Positions 33,795 to 42,522 of a stretch of DNA of 64,000 nt are shown here, piece by piece. The notes under the pieces were generated by a model. It saw nothing but the letters and a program-made list of their open reading frames with translations. It ran no database searches and had not been told where the DNA came from. The stretch covers positions 1 to 64,000 of the forward strand of contig JAFECH010000344.1 in assembly GCA_018242255.1 (NCBI GenBank). The letters are read 5' to 3'. Source of the stretch: Pseudomonadota bacterium (GTDB lineage Bacteria > Pseudomonadota > Alphaproteobacteria > Rhizobiales > Hyphomicrobiaceae). The position numbers were made by a program, and so were the translations under genes. Positions within the stretch are counted from its first letter, which is position 1, and every line of letters begins with the position of its first letter.

Positions 33795-34822
33795 GCGTCG
33801 GGAGCTTTGCGGAATGCAGCGATGATCTGTGCCAGGATCGAGGTTGCGATCTCGCCCGGCGTTTCGGCTTCGATGTTGAGGCCGACGGGAGCGTGGATGC
33901 GCGCGATGTCGGCGTCGGTGAAGCCAGCGGCCTTCAGGCGGTCGACGCGTTTGGCGTGTGTCTTGCGCGAGCCCAGTGCGCCGATGTAGCGGCAGGGTGA
34001 CTTCAGCGCGATCGACAAGGCTTCGTCGTCGATGTGGTCCACATGCGTCAGCGTTACGACGGCCGAGAACGGATCGGCAGCGAGTTTTCTAAAGATATCC
34101 TCCGGCCAGCCGGCGATGATCTGCGACGCGTCGAACCGTGTGGCATTCGCGAACGCCGTGCGCGGGTCGATCACCTTCACGTCGTAGCCGGAGGCGGTCG
34201 CCATCGTCGCGAGGTGCTGGCCGATGTGGGTCGCGCCGACGATGACGATGCGCGGCGGCGGCGTCAGGGCGTGGAGAAATGTTTCGCCGCTTTTGTCGAC
34301 GCCGCTATGAGCGCGGCGGATGGCTTCGACAATAGCAGGATCGGTCGAACTCATGCCGTCATAGATTTGCCGGGCGCCGTCGGTGAGGCGGGTCATCACG
34401 ACGACGGGTTCGCGCGCGGCGGCGGCGCTGTCGAGTTTTTGCAGGAAGTCGAGATCGGTTTTGGGATCGAGCTTGCTCACATGGACGCGGATCTTGCCGC
34501 CGCACGCAAGTCCGGCGCGCCAGGCCGTTTCGTCCGCGATGCCGAAGCTCAGCGTCTCGGGTTTGCCGGTTTCGAGGACGTCCATTCCGGCGGCAATGAC
34601 GTCGGCTTCCACGCACCCGCCCGACACCGAGCCCTGGAACTCGTCTTCACCGGCAATAACCATTTGGCCGCCGGTGCGGACGGGGGCCGACCCCCAGGTA
34701 TCGATTACGGTCGCCATGGCGACGGGCCGTCCCGCTTCGAGCCAAGCCCTTGCGGCGGCCCGAGGATTGGTCTTCGGGGCGTCGGATTTTGGGGATGTTT
34801 CAGCGGTCTTGAGATCGGTCAC
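33791..34822 (-). CDS. xdhC: XdhC family protein (molybdenum hydroxylase maturation)
   Basis: This 343-residue protein has an N-terminal XdhC/CoxI domain: [21 protein letters not shown] and [12 protein letters not shown] near residues 35-75. Its Rossmann domain contains [19 protein letters not shown] near residue 190 and [18 protein letters not shown] in the last third. XdhC binds molybdenum cofactor and loads it, in sulfurated form, into xanthine dehydrogenase-like enzymes. The neighbouring mocA-like gene overlaps the end by four bases, so the two are co-translated. The target enzyme is not in the window. Confidence 0.88.
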   Translation of the reverse strand: MTDLKTAETSPKSDAPKTNPRAAARAWLEAGRPVAMATVIDTWGSAPVRTGGQMVIAGEDEFQGSVSGGCVEADVIAAGMDVLETGKPETLSFGIADETAWRAGLACGGKIRVHVSKLDPKTDLDFLQKLDSAAAAREPVVVMTRLTDGARQIYDGMSSTDPAIVEAIRRAHSGVDKSGETFLHALTPPPRIVIVGATHIGQHLATMATASGYDVKVIDPRTAFANATRFDASQIIAGWPEDIFRKLAADPFSAVVTLTHVDHIDDEALSIALKSPCRYIGALGSRKTHAKRVDRLKAAGFTDADIARIHAPVGLNIEAETPGEIATSILAQIIAAFRKAPDA

Positions 34823-34893
34823 GGGGGTATCTTCAACTGGTTGCCACAGTGTCGCGATTGCGCTTCGGAAGTCCCGAGGCTAGAAGCCCGAAG

Positions 34894-36288
34894 ATGGCGA
34901 GACCCTCTCTAAAGATCAAGGCGAAGGCAAGTGCGAAGGTGCGGCGGCTGGCGCATGGCGCGACGGCTGAGCAAGCGCGGACGCCCAAGGTCGGCTTTGT
35001 GTCGCTCGGTTGCCCGAAGGCGCTGGTCGACAGCGAGCGCATCATCACCAAGCTGCGTTCGGAGGGCTACGCGATCGCGCGCGAGTATTCCGGGGCCGAC
35101 GTTGTTGTCGTCAACACGTGCGGCTTTCTCGATTCCGCTAAGCAGGAAAGTCTCGACGCCATCGGCGAGGCGATGAACGGCAACGGCCGGGTGATCGTGA
35201 CCGGCTGTTTCGGCGTAGAAGAAGGACGCATTCGCGAGGCGCATCCGGGTGTGCTGGCGGTGACGGGGCCGCATCAATACGAGCAGGTCGTCGAAGCCGT
35301 TCATGACGCGGTGCCGCCGCTGCACGATCCTTATGTCGATCTCGTGCCGCCAGAAGGCTTGCGACTGACGCCGCGCCACTACGCGTATCTGAAGATCTCG
35401 GAAGGCTGCAATAATCGCTGCACGTTTTGCATCATTCCGTCGTTGCGCGGCGATCTGGCGAGCCGCCCGGCGAACCATGTGATGACGGAAGCAGAGCGGC
35501 TGGTGAATGCGGGCGTAAAAGAATTGCTCGTCATCAGTCAGGACACGAGCGCTTACGGGCTCGACATCAAATATGCAGAGAGCGCGTGGAAGGGCGGTCA
35601 GCTCAAGGCGCGCTTCCTCGATCTGTCGCGGGCACTGGGCGATCTCGGAGCGTGGGTCCGGATGCACTATGTCTATCCTTATCCGCACGTCGATGACGTC
35701 ATTCCGCTGATGGCCGAGGGCAAGATTTTGCCCTACCTCGACATTCCGTTTCAGCACGCGTCGCCGGCCGTTCTGAAGAAGATGCGGCGTCCGGCGTCGC
35801 AGGAAAAGACGGCAGAGCGGATCCGGCGCTGGCGCGACGTCTGCCCCGATCTCGCGATACGCTCGACTTTTATCGTCGGCTTCCCGGGTGAAACCGAAGA
35901 CGATTTCGCGTTTTTGCTCGACTGGCTGAAGGAAGCGAAGATCAATCGCGCCGGATGCTTCAAGTACGAAGCGGTTGAAGGAGCGCTAGCGAATGGGATC
36001 GAAGGCGCGGTTCCGGAAGAGGTGAAGGAAGAGCGCTGGCATCGATTCATGGCGGCGCAGAGAGAGGTGAGCGGGGAACTGCTCCGCGCTAAAGTGGGTG
36101 CCACGATCGACGTCATCATCGACGAAGTGGACGAGGATGGCGCTATCGGCCGATCGAAGTGGGACGCGCCGGAGATCGACGGCAACGTGTTTCTCAACGG
36201 TGAAAGCGCCGCGACGCCCGGCGATATCGTCAAAGCGAAGGTCATCGAGGCGGACGAATACGACCTCTGGGCCGAGCGGGTGGTTTAA
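34894..36288 (+). CDS. rimO: Ribosomal protein S12 methylthiotransferase RimO
   Basis: RimO is a radical SAM enzyme that methylthiolates an aspartate of ribosomal protein S12. The 464-residue product has the N-terminal MTTase domain cysteines in [27 protein letters not shown] and [10 protein letters not shown]. The radical SAM cluster motif CNNRCTFC lies near residue 171, with the S12-subfamily sequence [11 protein letters not shown] after it, and a TRAM domain at the C-terminus. ATG 34894 gives the conserved start with a short basic leader; an in-frame GTG at 34849 would add 15 residues. The gene faces the xdhC start. Confidence 0.95.
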   Translation: MARPSLKIKAKASAKVRRLAHGATAEQARTPKVGFVSLGCPKALVDSERIITKLRSEGYAIAREYSGADVVVVNTCGFLDSAKQESLDAIGEAMNGNGRVIVTGCFGVEEGRIREAHPGVLAVTGPHQYEQVVEAVHDAVPPLHDPYVDLVPPEGLRLTPRHYAYLKISEGCNNRCTFCIIPSLRGDLASRPANHVMTEAERLVNAGVKELLVISQDTSAYGLDIKYAESAWKGGQLKARFLDLSRALGDLGAWVRMHYVYPYPHVDDVIPLMAEGKILPYLDIPFQHASPAVLKKMRRPASQEKTAERIRRWRDVCPDLAIRSTFIVGFPGETEDDFAFLLDWLKEAKINRAGCFKYEAVEGALANGIEGAVPEEVKEERWHRFMAAQREVSGELLRAKVGATIDVIIDEVDEDGAIGRSKWDAPEIDGNVFLNGESAATPGDIVKAKVIEADEYDLWAERVV

Positions 36289-36330
36289 GTCTGCGGCTAC
36301 GTTATTCCGACGAACGAATTCTTCCTCAAG

Positions 36331-36418
36331 CTTGTCATCCTCGGCTTCATGCCGAGGATCCATCTTCCGGCAATGCTCACTGAATAATGGATGCTCGGGA
36401 CGAGCCCGAGGATGACAT
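36331..36418. repeat. Palindromic intergenic repeat with nested hairpins
   Basis: GTCATCCTCGG at 36334-36344 pairs with CCGAGGATGAC at 36406-36416. Two smaller hairpins nest inside: CCTCGG/CCGAGG at 36339-36357 and GCTCGGG/CCCGAGG around 36393-36411. Elements with GTCATCC-CTCGG arms are common in alphaproteobacterial chromosomes between convergent genes. It lies between rimO and the cation-efflux gene, whose stops bracket it, and may end both transcripts. Confidence 0.65.
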
Positions 36419-36423
36419 CGACC

Positions 36424-37341
36424 TTAAAGCGGCACAGCGCCCGACTCTTCTGGTTTCGCTTTGTGCTCGGGCTCGACGTGGATCACGACTTCCGAGCCTT
36501 CGATGTTTTTCTCGATAGAGTTTTCGAGCCGGTCACAGATGGCGTGGGCTTCATCGACCGTCATCGATCCCGGTACGACGAGATGGAACTCGATGAACAG
36601 GGCGCGGCCTGCCTGCCGGGTTCGAATGTCGTGCGCCTGGAGTGCTCCGATGCCGTTCGCTTCGATGGCGCCACGGATACGTGCCTCGATCTCGGGGCTC
36701 GCGGCTTCGTCCATGAGGCGGGACATCGATTCGGTGGCGATGCGATAACCCATCATCAGGATGTTGACCGCGACCACGGCGGCAATCAGCGGATCGAGAA
36801 TGTACCAGCCGGTCGCGAGCGTAAGGAGAAGTGCGAGCAGAACCCCGACCGATGTAATGACATCAGTGAAGAGGTGGTGACCATCGGCGACCAGGGCAGG
36901 CGAGCGCCATTCGGTTCCCCATTTGATCAACACCCAAGCCCACAGCGCGTTGATGACTGTCGCGACGGTGTTGATCGAAAGGCCCAGCATCGAATGGCTG
37001 AGCGTCACGCCTTGAACGAGGCCGTTGTAAGCCTTGATCATGATCAGCACGGCTGCGACGGCGATCATCGCGCCTTCGAACATTGCGGCGAGAAACTCAG
37101 CCTTGGAATGACCGAAAGGATGATCTGAGTCCGGCGGCTTCGCGCTCATCCAGATGGCGACGTAGGCGGCGACCGCCGTAATGACGTTGACGATGCTTTC
37201 GAGTGCGTCCGAGTACAGCGCGACGGAGCCGGAGATGACGTAGGCCGCATACTTCAGGCATATCACCGCCAGCGCCACAGCTATGTTTGCTGCTGCAACT
37301 TTTGAGATCTTGCCGTTGATGGGAGCGGCGTCAGTTGGCAT
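36424..37341 (-). CDS. Cation diffusion facilitator family efflux transporter
   Basis: This 305-residue protein has six membrane helices and a C-terminal metal-binding domain. Metal-site residues of the family appear as YSDALESIVN in helix 2 and DGHHLFTDVITS in helix 5 (HxxxD), with HPFGHSKAEFLAAM between them. The cytoplasmic tail (about 210-295) has the ferredoxin-like fold ending in EVVIHVEPEH. CDF proteins export Zn, Fe, Mn or Co using protons; the DxxxE/HxxxD arrangement does not settle the ion. It is a single gene, convergent with rimO. Confidence 0.92.
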   Translation of the reverse strand: MPTDAAPINGKISKVAAANIAVALAVICLKYAAYVISGSVALYSDALESIVNVITAVAAYVAIWMSAKPPDSDHPFGHSKAEFLAAMFEGAMIAVAAVLIMIKAYNGLVQGVTLSHSMLGLSINTVATVINALWAWVLIKWGTEWRSPALVADGHHLFTDVITSVGVLLALLLTLATGWYILDPLIAAVVAVNILMMGYRIATESMSRLMDEAASPEIEARIRGAIEANGIGALQAHDIRTRQAGRALFIEFHLVVPGSMTVDEAHAICDRLENSIEKNIEGSEVVIHVEPEHKAKPEESGAVPL

Positions 37342-37580
37342 TCGTACTCAGGTCCGTTGAAATCGTGACCTAGTCGCACATTCCTCCAGCTTGCGCTACC
37401 GCAGAAGCTGGGATCGTTGTCTCGGTCATAAGATTGATGGCGCTTGCGGTTATCCACATGAGGGCTGGCCCTGCATCTCGTCGCGAGGACGAGAATCTGA
37501 TGCTCCAATAGTCGCATTATCGACTGACGCATCTCCCGGTCGCGGCATATCTCGTTCGCGACGCAGGCTGGAGCACCTCA

Positions 37581-38528
37581 ATGGCCAATTTCACGACACA
37601 CATCGCGATTGGGACCGTCGTTTCGGGCGCCCTTGCGACGCTGACGCTTGCGGCTGACGTGGTTGCTCCGCAGAATCTCGTGGCGGTGACGTTGGCTGGC
37701 GCGCTTGGGTCGGTGTTACCTGACATCGATCTCAAGGACTCGCGGCCGAGCCGGGCTATGTTTGCTGGGCTCGCAATTTTTGCGTCCTTTGCCGTTCTGT
37801 TCAACGCCGCGACACACTATTCGATAGCGGAGCTGTGGCTGCTTTGGCTCGGGACGCTACTGCTCGTGCGTTACGGCCTGCACACCATCTTCCATCGGCT
37901 CGCGGTTCATCGTGGCATCTGGCATTCGATACTGGCCGCCGTTTTTTGCGCGGTGGCGACGGCGATCGTGTTTCGCCATCTCCTCGGGAAGCCGGAGGGC
38001 GTGTCGTGGCTGGCAGCCGCCTTCATGTTCGTCGGTTACATCACGCACCTGACGCTCGACGAGATCTACTCGGTCGACGTGATGGATACACGCATCAAAT
38101 CGTCGTTCGGGACGGCGCTAAAGCTGTTCGATCGCCGGCATTTCTATGCCTCGGTCGGAATGGCGGCCGCTACGGTACTTGCGATTATGCTGTCGCCGCA
38201 GACGAGCACATTCGTTCATGGGCTCAGCTCGCACGATATGTGGTCGGGGCTGGAGCAGCGGTTGCTGCCAAGCGGCAAATGGTTCGGCATTCTTGATGGG
38301 CCGCATTTCGCGTCTCGCAAGCCTGAGCTTGGCGAGACGATGACGACGGGATCGATCCCCGCTCAGCGGACTGGGGGTACCGGCGCCACGGGGGTTCATC
38401 CAGCGGCGACGCAGGCCCAACGCGGCGCAGGGGAGGCAGCTCAGCCGCTTCCCGCGTCGCAAACGCCTCCAGCAGTTTCAGATCCTGCCGCTGTTACTGG
38501 TGCACCGCGCGGCAACGAAAGCCCTTAA
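37581..38528 (+). CDS. YdjM-like membrane protein (metal-dependent hydrolase family) with a Pro/Ala-rich tail
   Basis: The 315-residue protein starts MANFTTHIAIGTVVSG, the YdjM/DUF457 beginning with a histidine at the first helix. It has GSVLPDIDLKDS near residue 50, HRGIWHSILAAV near residue 112, and YITHLTLDEIYS near residue 150; these His/Asp residues are the conserved candidate metal ligands. About five membrane helices are predicted by eye. Residues from about 255 form an Ala/Pro/Thr/Gly-rich tail that is not part of the family. Its function is unknown; the E. coli member is SOS-inducible. Its end overlaps the convergent TetR gene by 35 bases. Confidence 0.8.
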   Translation: MANFTTHIAIGTVVSGALATLTLAADVVAPQNLVAVTLAGALGSVLPDIDLKDSRPSRAMFAGLAIFASFAVLFNAATHYSIAELWLLWLGTLLLVRYGLHTIFHRLAVHRGIWHSILAAVFCAVATAIVFRHLLGKPEGVSWLAAAFMFVGYITHLTLDEIYSVDVMDTRIKSSFGTALKLFDRRHFYASVGMAAATVLAIMLSPQTSTFVHGLSSHDMWSGLEQRLLPSGKWFGILDGPHFASRKPELGETMTTGSIPAQRTGGTGATGVHPAATQAQRGAGEAAQPLPASQTPPAVSDPAAVTGAPRGNESP

Positions 38529-39105
38529 GGAACGTCGAGGTCAGATTCCTTGCGAACGTCTGAGCGGTCGCTGGCGTGAGATAAACGCCCTTTTCAGTGG
38601 CGGCGACGGACGTGATGCCGTTCAAGCCGGCCAAGAATGATCGCGCCGTCGTATCGAGGTCTTCGGCCGAGAGGTTCGGTGCGACTTGAGCAAGCGAGCC
38701 TTTGACGACTTCGACAAGACTGTTCGTGTAGTCGTGGAACGGCGCCGGAACCGTTTTTCCCGCCGGAAGATTGTGAGCCAGGAAAAGGTTCCACATTCGC
38801 CGATTGACCAGTGCGAAGTCGACGTATGCGTGTGACAAGAGTTCGATGTTCTTTTCACCGTCTTGTCCGAGGGGCACACGTTTCAAGTGCTCGACCGTAC
38901 GGCCCATCAGCTGAACCTGGAGCGTCAGCAGGACGTCGTCGAGGTTCTCGAAGATGTTGTAAAGCGTGCCTGGCGAATAGCCTATCATCCGCGCTATTTC
39001 GCGGGCCGAAAGACCTGTGATCCCATTGCGTTCAACAATGGTCTGAGACGCATCGAGAATAAGCTGTCTCAATTCTTCCGGCGAGTGAACGGATCTCCGT
39101 CCCAT
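38494..39105 (-). CDS. TetR family transcriptional regulator
   Basis: This 203-residue protein has an N-terminal helix-turn-helix in ITGLSAREIARMIGYSPGTLYNIFENLDD (about residues 28-56) with the TetR features SPGTLYNIF. The C-terminal helical domain (about 60-200) is ligand-binding and not assignable. No target can be named: the neighbouring genes face away. The start is an ATG at 39105; the 3' end overlaps the YdjM-like gene by 35 bases. Confidence 0.9.
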   Translation of the reverse strand: MGRRSVHSPEELRQLILDASQTIVERNGITGLSAREIARMIGYSPGTLYNIFENLDDVLLTLQVQLMGRTVEHLKRVPLGQDGEKNIELLSHAYVDFALVNRRMWNLFLAHNLPAGKTVPAPFHDYTNSLVEVVKGSLAQVAPNLSAEDLDTTARSFLAGLNGITSVAATEKGVYLTPATAQTFARNLTSTFLKGFRCRAVHQ

Positions 39106-39396
39106 AGGTTTCCTACGATCCCCAAAAAGTTTTACATTTTCGTAAGATGGACTTTAACTGACGTTTATTACGGCACAAGGAAATATAGAACTGCGAGTTT
39201 GAAATCCTAGAGCAGATTATAATTTTCTGAAATTATATTTATTTTCAACGACATAGATATCGAGTGGCAATTGCCGAATACGCTCGGCGTCAAAAATTCC
39301 CGAACTCAGTATGCTGATTATGCTACGATTTTGAACGTTGAGAAGTGCTGAACACAATTTTGTTATCTTCCGCAAAGGGAGGGGCTGAGCGCGGCG

Positions 39397-40062
39397 TTAC
39401 TGACAAGCGGCCTTCGAGGGACTGTCCCAAGTATTGTTATTGTTCAGACCCGGCAAAAACATGACGGACGGGACATCGCGGGGTGTCATCACCATCGTAT
39501 CAGACCATGTGCTCTGGTGAATGATGCTCGGCAGAAGGTTCGTGAGCATTGGCGTGTACGTGTAAGTCGCCTCGATAAAGACTGCGCGCCCATTGCCAAC
39601 CAACACGCCCTGATCGACGGTCTTGGGATCTCCGCATCCGACCGTCGCGCCTGTCGGATACTGATAGGACCATTCGATTTTTGTTTGCGTCGGGTCATTG
39701 AGCTTCGCCCAAACCTGGTAGACGCGCAGCGAAAGCGGCGTAATGCTGTAGGGCTCCATCGCGTGCGCAACGGATTGCATGATGCCCGCGAGTGTGTTCT
39801 TGGCATCCGTCGTCGTCACGCTAGCGTCGGCTTCGCCTTCCGGCCAAAGCTGCTTTTCCCGCGTAACAAGGTCGCCGACCATCGACGTTGCGCGCTGAAA
39901 GCGCTTATGAATCATCAGGGCGCGCGATAGCTCGATTGTGCCGAACGTCATCATCAACAGCAGCGGCACGAGCAACCCAAATTCGACGGCAGCGACTCCC
40001 GCGACATCGGTGCGAAAGACGTGAAATTTTGCCGAAAGTGACGATGTCCAAAACTTGCGCAT
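39397..40062 (-). CDS. TadE/TadG-type minor pilin (second of pair)
   Basis: This 221-residue protein has an N-terminal hydrophobic helix with the pseudopilin motif AGVAAVEFGLLVPLLLM (about residues 22-38). The glutamate five residues after the processing point is typical of TadE-like proteins cleaved by the prepilin peptidase. The rest is predicted to be periplasmic with several cysteines (GCGDPK, final CQ). The gene starts one base beyond the stop of the neighbouring pilin-like gene, so the two are coupled. It probably forms part of the Flp/Tad pilus machine encoded on the other strand. Confidence 0.85.
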   Translation of the reverse strand: MRKFWTSSLSAKFHVFRTDVAGVAAVEFGLLVPLLLMMTFGTIELSRALMIHKRFQRATSMVGDLVTREKQLWPEGEADASVTTTDAKNTLAGIMQSVAHAMEPYSITPLSLRVYQVWAKLNDPTQTKIEWSYQYPTGATVGCGDPKTVDQGVLVGNGRAVFIEATYTYTPMLTNLLPSIIHQSTWSDTMVMTPRDVPSVMFLPGLNNNNTWDSPSKAACQ

Positions 40063-40063
40063 G

Positions 40064-40693
40064 TCAGCTGCCCGTCCCCGGAAAGGGTTCTGTCCGGAAA
40101 GCTGTCGACGATTGGATCATCATCGTGCCGTTCTGCATGTTGCCTAGACGGATGTACGGAATTCTCGATGCGTATTCCCATTGGTAGCAGGTCGTCACGA
40201 TCACGACGTCACTGGCGCCACCGGTATAGGTAGCGATCGGATCAGTCGGATTGCGATTGTTCACGCTTGCAGTGTTATTCTGGTCGACGCAGCTGTGAAT
40301 GCCGTTGGAGTTGAAGCCGGTGTCATCGGTCGGATTGTTTACACCGATGGCGCTCCAGCTGCTCCAGCTCTGGGCCCAGACCTGCAGCTTATCGCATTTG
40401 ATCCAGCCGCCGGCGCTATCGCAGATCGCCTGCTTGAACTGGGCGACTGTCATTTTATCGGTGACGGCCTCGCCGGTGCGGATCAGTCGGCTGGTCTGGT
40501 CCATGCCGCGTTCCAGAGAATTTGAGACGAAGAAGTAGAGCGAGCAACCGATCAGCGCGAAAATGAACATCAAGAATGGCGTCAGGACGATTGCAAATTC
40601 GACTGCGGTTGCGCCCCGCTCGTCGCGATTAAAGCGGCGGAGGCTCGCAAATTTCAAAGACGGCCATCGTCTGGACGTTGCCTGGCCTGCCAT
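40064..40693 (-). CDS. TadE/TadG-type minor pilin (first of pair)
   Basis: The 209-residue product has RDERGATAVEFAIVLTPFLMF near residues 24-45, the TadE pseudopilin hallmark, followed by a long membrane helix. Four cysteines occur in the periplasmic part (AICDSAGGWIKCDK, HSCVDQN, TTCYQWE), which may form disulfides. Such minor pilins are processed by TadV/CpaA. It is adjacent and upstream of the second minor pilin gene and probably in one transcript. Confidence 0.86.
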   Translation of the reverse strand: MAGQATSRRWPSLKFASLRRFNRDERGATAVEFAIVLTPFLMFIFALIGCSLYFFVSNSLERGMDQTSRLIRTGEAVTDKMTVAQFKQAICDSAGGWIKCDKLQVWAQSWSSWSAIGVNNPTDDTGFNSNGIHSCVDQNNTASVNNRNPTDPIATYTGGASDVVIVTTCYQWEYASRIPYIRLGNMQNGTMMIQSSTAFRTEPFPGTGS

Positions 40694-40822
40694 GGGATGG
40701 AGCTCCGCATCACCAACATATTTCGCGAAGAGCTAAAATGCAGGAGATTAAGACGGCATTTATCGAAAGGTGTTCTTTCTTTATCGGTTAAGAATGCGTT
40801 GTCGCCGTCCCGTTCTGGTTCG

Positions 40823-41356
40823 CTATTGAGCGTTGTTGGCGTTGTTGCCTTGGTCTGATGTTCCGGCCGAGAATTTGATCTTCGAAGTGTTGGCGGACTC
40901 CACTGATTTGAAGAAGTCCTTATCATCGCCAATCGTCAGTGTCGGTTCGCAGTTTGGCGTGCACGCATATGTATAGCGCTCGCTTCCTTTATGGAGATTG
41001 ACGACGCTACTGTCGTCGCGCTCGACCATCACGCGCTGGTCCTGGATGATGTTGTGGTCGGTATCGAGCGCAATGATGTTGGTGATGCCGAACGTCTTGC
41101 CCGTCACGACGAGCAGGTTGCCATCCTGCAAAGCCACGTCCGCTATCGATGGATTGCCGACGATGATTTCGGAAGCAGCGCGCGGCAGCCGGAGCAGCTG
41201 CGATTGATCATAGCGGACGATCAGATCGGCGGCCGTTGCCGGCATCGCACACAGAAGAGAGACACCGATGCCCAGCACGATCCTCTTAACTTGAGAGGAG
41301 ACGGCGGGCGTTTTGACGGTTGTCGGCATCTGGCGGAATCCGAGTTCGTAATGCAT
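40823..41356 (-). CDS. Stand-alone CpaC/RcpA N-terminal-domain protein
   Basis: This 177-residue protein has a signal peptide ending TAA (about residue 43). It then has a domain matching the pilus-formation N-terminal domain of CpaC secretins: LLRLPRAASEIIVGNPSIADVALQDGNLLVVTGKTFGITNIIALD. The secretin channel is absent. The C-terminus has two cysteines (YACTPNCEPTLT) and an Asn-rich tail. It may help assembly or piloting of the CpaC secretin encoded 3 kb away. The start at 41356 has no strong Shine-Dalgarno; an ATG nine codons further in is possible. Confidence 0.8.
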   Translation of the reverse strand: MHYELGFRQMPTTVKTPAVSSQVKRIVLGIGVSLLCAMPATAADLIVRYDQSQLLRLPRAASEIIVGNPSIADVALQDGNLLVVTGKTFGITNIIALDTDHNIIQDQRVMVERDDSSVVNLHKGSERYTYACTPNCEPTLTIGDDKDFFKSVESANTSKIKFSAGTSDQGNNANNAQ

Positions 41357-41894
41357 GGCGCCATTACTTCAGAAATTGGTGAACGATCTGCAAACGTCCG
41401 TCTCAGACGGCGCCAAAAGCTGAGGCGGTGGCGATCTGAACCGCGAAGCGAAGCTCGGCAAATCGATAAATTTGTTCGTATCGATCTTCGACGCTTACCA
41501 AGGCTCGTTGGAGTTGGGACGCCCGGCCGCCAGATTGTCCGGGCGCAGCTGATGCGGAAGCTAAGGTGAAAAACAGAATACACTGCATCTGATCTTCAGT
41601 AATAATATGCCTTAAATCAGGTATTAACCTGAAAATACCTGTCCGTCGAAACGATGATCGATGCATACTGAGAGTTATTTTCGAAGCGCCATCATGTTTG
41701 TCGTGTTTTTAACTATAAAATACTACTCATGTAAGCTTGGATAATTGACCGTTAATTGAGGTTTATGACGAAATCGTCCTATTTTACTCTGTTTTAATTT
41801 TTCAGGACTATGTTTCCGAAAGTTCCCGATTAGGGCGAAGACCCGATGGGACATGGATCGGTAACGACTTGAAGATTGGTTTGGGAGAGTACGA
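41357..41894. other. AT-rich region upstream of the first Flp pilin
   Basis: These 538 bases separate the CpaC-N-like gene from flp1. From about 41580 to 41810 the sequence is strikingly AT-rich compared with the rest of the window. It is the likely site of the pilin promoter and its control elements. A run TTGTCG ... ACTATAAAATAC near 41698-41725 might be a promoter, but several other hexamer pairs fit equally. A minus-strand open frame (41403-41588) is not supported enough to be called a gene. Confidence 0.4.
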
Positions 41895-42065
41895 ATGAAT
41901 ATGTTTTCGCGTTTCGTGAAGGATGAATCGGGCGCAACGGCTATCGAATATGGCCTCATCGCCGCGATCGTCGCTGTCGGCATCATTACCGCTCTTAGCT
42001 CGGTCAAAACCAGCCTCAATGCCACGTTCAATAGCGTCGCAACGCAGCTGAATGCGACGCCTTGA
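41895..42065 (+). CDS. flp: Flp-type pilin subunit (56 residues)
   Basis: The product is 56 residues: a short basic leader ending DESG, then ATAIEYGLIAAIVAVGIITAL (mature N-terminus), and a short amphipathic C-terminus. The G|ATAIEY processing site with Glu at position 5 of the mature chain is the signature of Flp pilins cleaved by TadV/CpaA. GGGAGAG lies five bases before the ATG. It is followed by a strong terminator that would allow pilin to be made in excess of the assembly genes. Confidence 0.93.
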   Translation: MNMFSRFVKDESGATAIEYGLIAAIVAVGIITALSSVKTSLNATFNSVATQLNATP

Positions 42066-42095
42066 TCTGGCGCTCTTCGGAATGACACGCATTAT

Positions 42096-42128
42096 GCGCT
42101 CGGGGTCGTCTCCGAGCGCTTTTTTTTT
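42096..42128 (+). terminator. Intrinsic terminator after the first Flp pilin gene
   Basis: Arms GCGCTCGG (42096-42103) and CCGAGCGC (42112-42119) form a hairpin followed by nine T. It lies about 30 bases downstream of the flp1 stop. It isolates this pilin from the second pilin and the assembly genes. Confidence 0.88.
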
Positions 42129-42241
42129 AGGGCTTCGGTCAGCGTAACGACGGTCAAAAAATCCGCTCAACGGCAGACGCCACTGGATTTTAAGAAATTA
42201 GCGCCATGCTTTCGGAGATCGTCTGCCGGAGGCAACTGAAA

Positions 42242-42433
42242 ATGGGATCGGCTATGCTTCGCGCCAAAGTGTCGAGATTTTTCGCTGACGAGAGCGGAGC
42301 GACCGCCATCGAATATGCGCTGATCGCCAGCATCATCAGCATCTGCATGGCAGCTGCACTGACGCAGATTTCCGGATCTCTTAAAAGCACATTCAACAAC
42401 GTTAGCACGCAGCTCGACGCAAACGGTCAATAA
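42242..42433 (+). CDS. Second Flp-type pilin subunit
   Basis: The product from the ATG at 42242 is 63 residues, with GGAGG nine bases upstream. The leader MGSAMLRAKVSRFFADESG precedes the processing site G|ATAIEYALIASIISICMAAAL, again with the mature Glu5. It differs from the first pilin in the C-terminal half and has a cysteine in the membrane helix. It could be a minor or alternative pilin. The frame is open to 42206, but the earlier start has no ribosome-binding site. Confidence 0.9.
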   Translation: MGSAMLRAKVSRFFADESGATAIEYALIASIISICMAAALTQISGSLKSTFNNVSTQLDANGQ

Positions 42434-42450
42434 AGCTTTCGAAGCTTTTG
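42432..42450 (+). terminator. Weak hairpin after the second pilin gene
   Basis: AAAGCTT and AAGCTTT around a TCG loop (42432-42448) are followed by TTG. The stem is AT-rich and the T-tract short, so termination is at best partial. It overlaps the end of the second pilin gene. Confidence 0.35.
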
Positions 42451-42522
42451 CTTATTAGCTCGACTTTTACTCTGTTCGGGCAGGCTGCTCGCCATTGGCG
42501 GTCTATAACCGGGTCCTGGCGT

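Noticed and set aside
37476..37494. Inverted repeat TCTCGTC-GCGAG-GACGAGA before the YdjM-like gene
   Set aside because: There is no T-tract or clear operator context; arms of seven bases can occur by chance in GC-rich DNA.
41403..41588. Minus-strand 61-residue frame with a signal-like start between the CpaC-N-like gene and flp1
   Set aside because: The ribosome-binding site is weak and codon use is mixed; not enough to call a gene.
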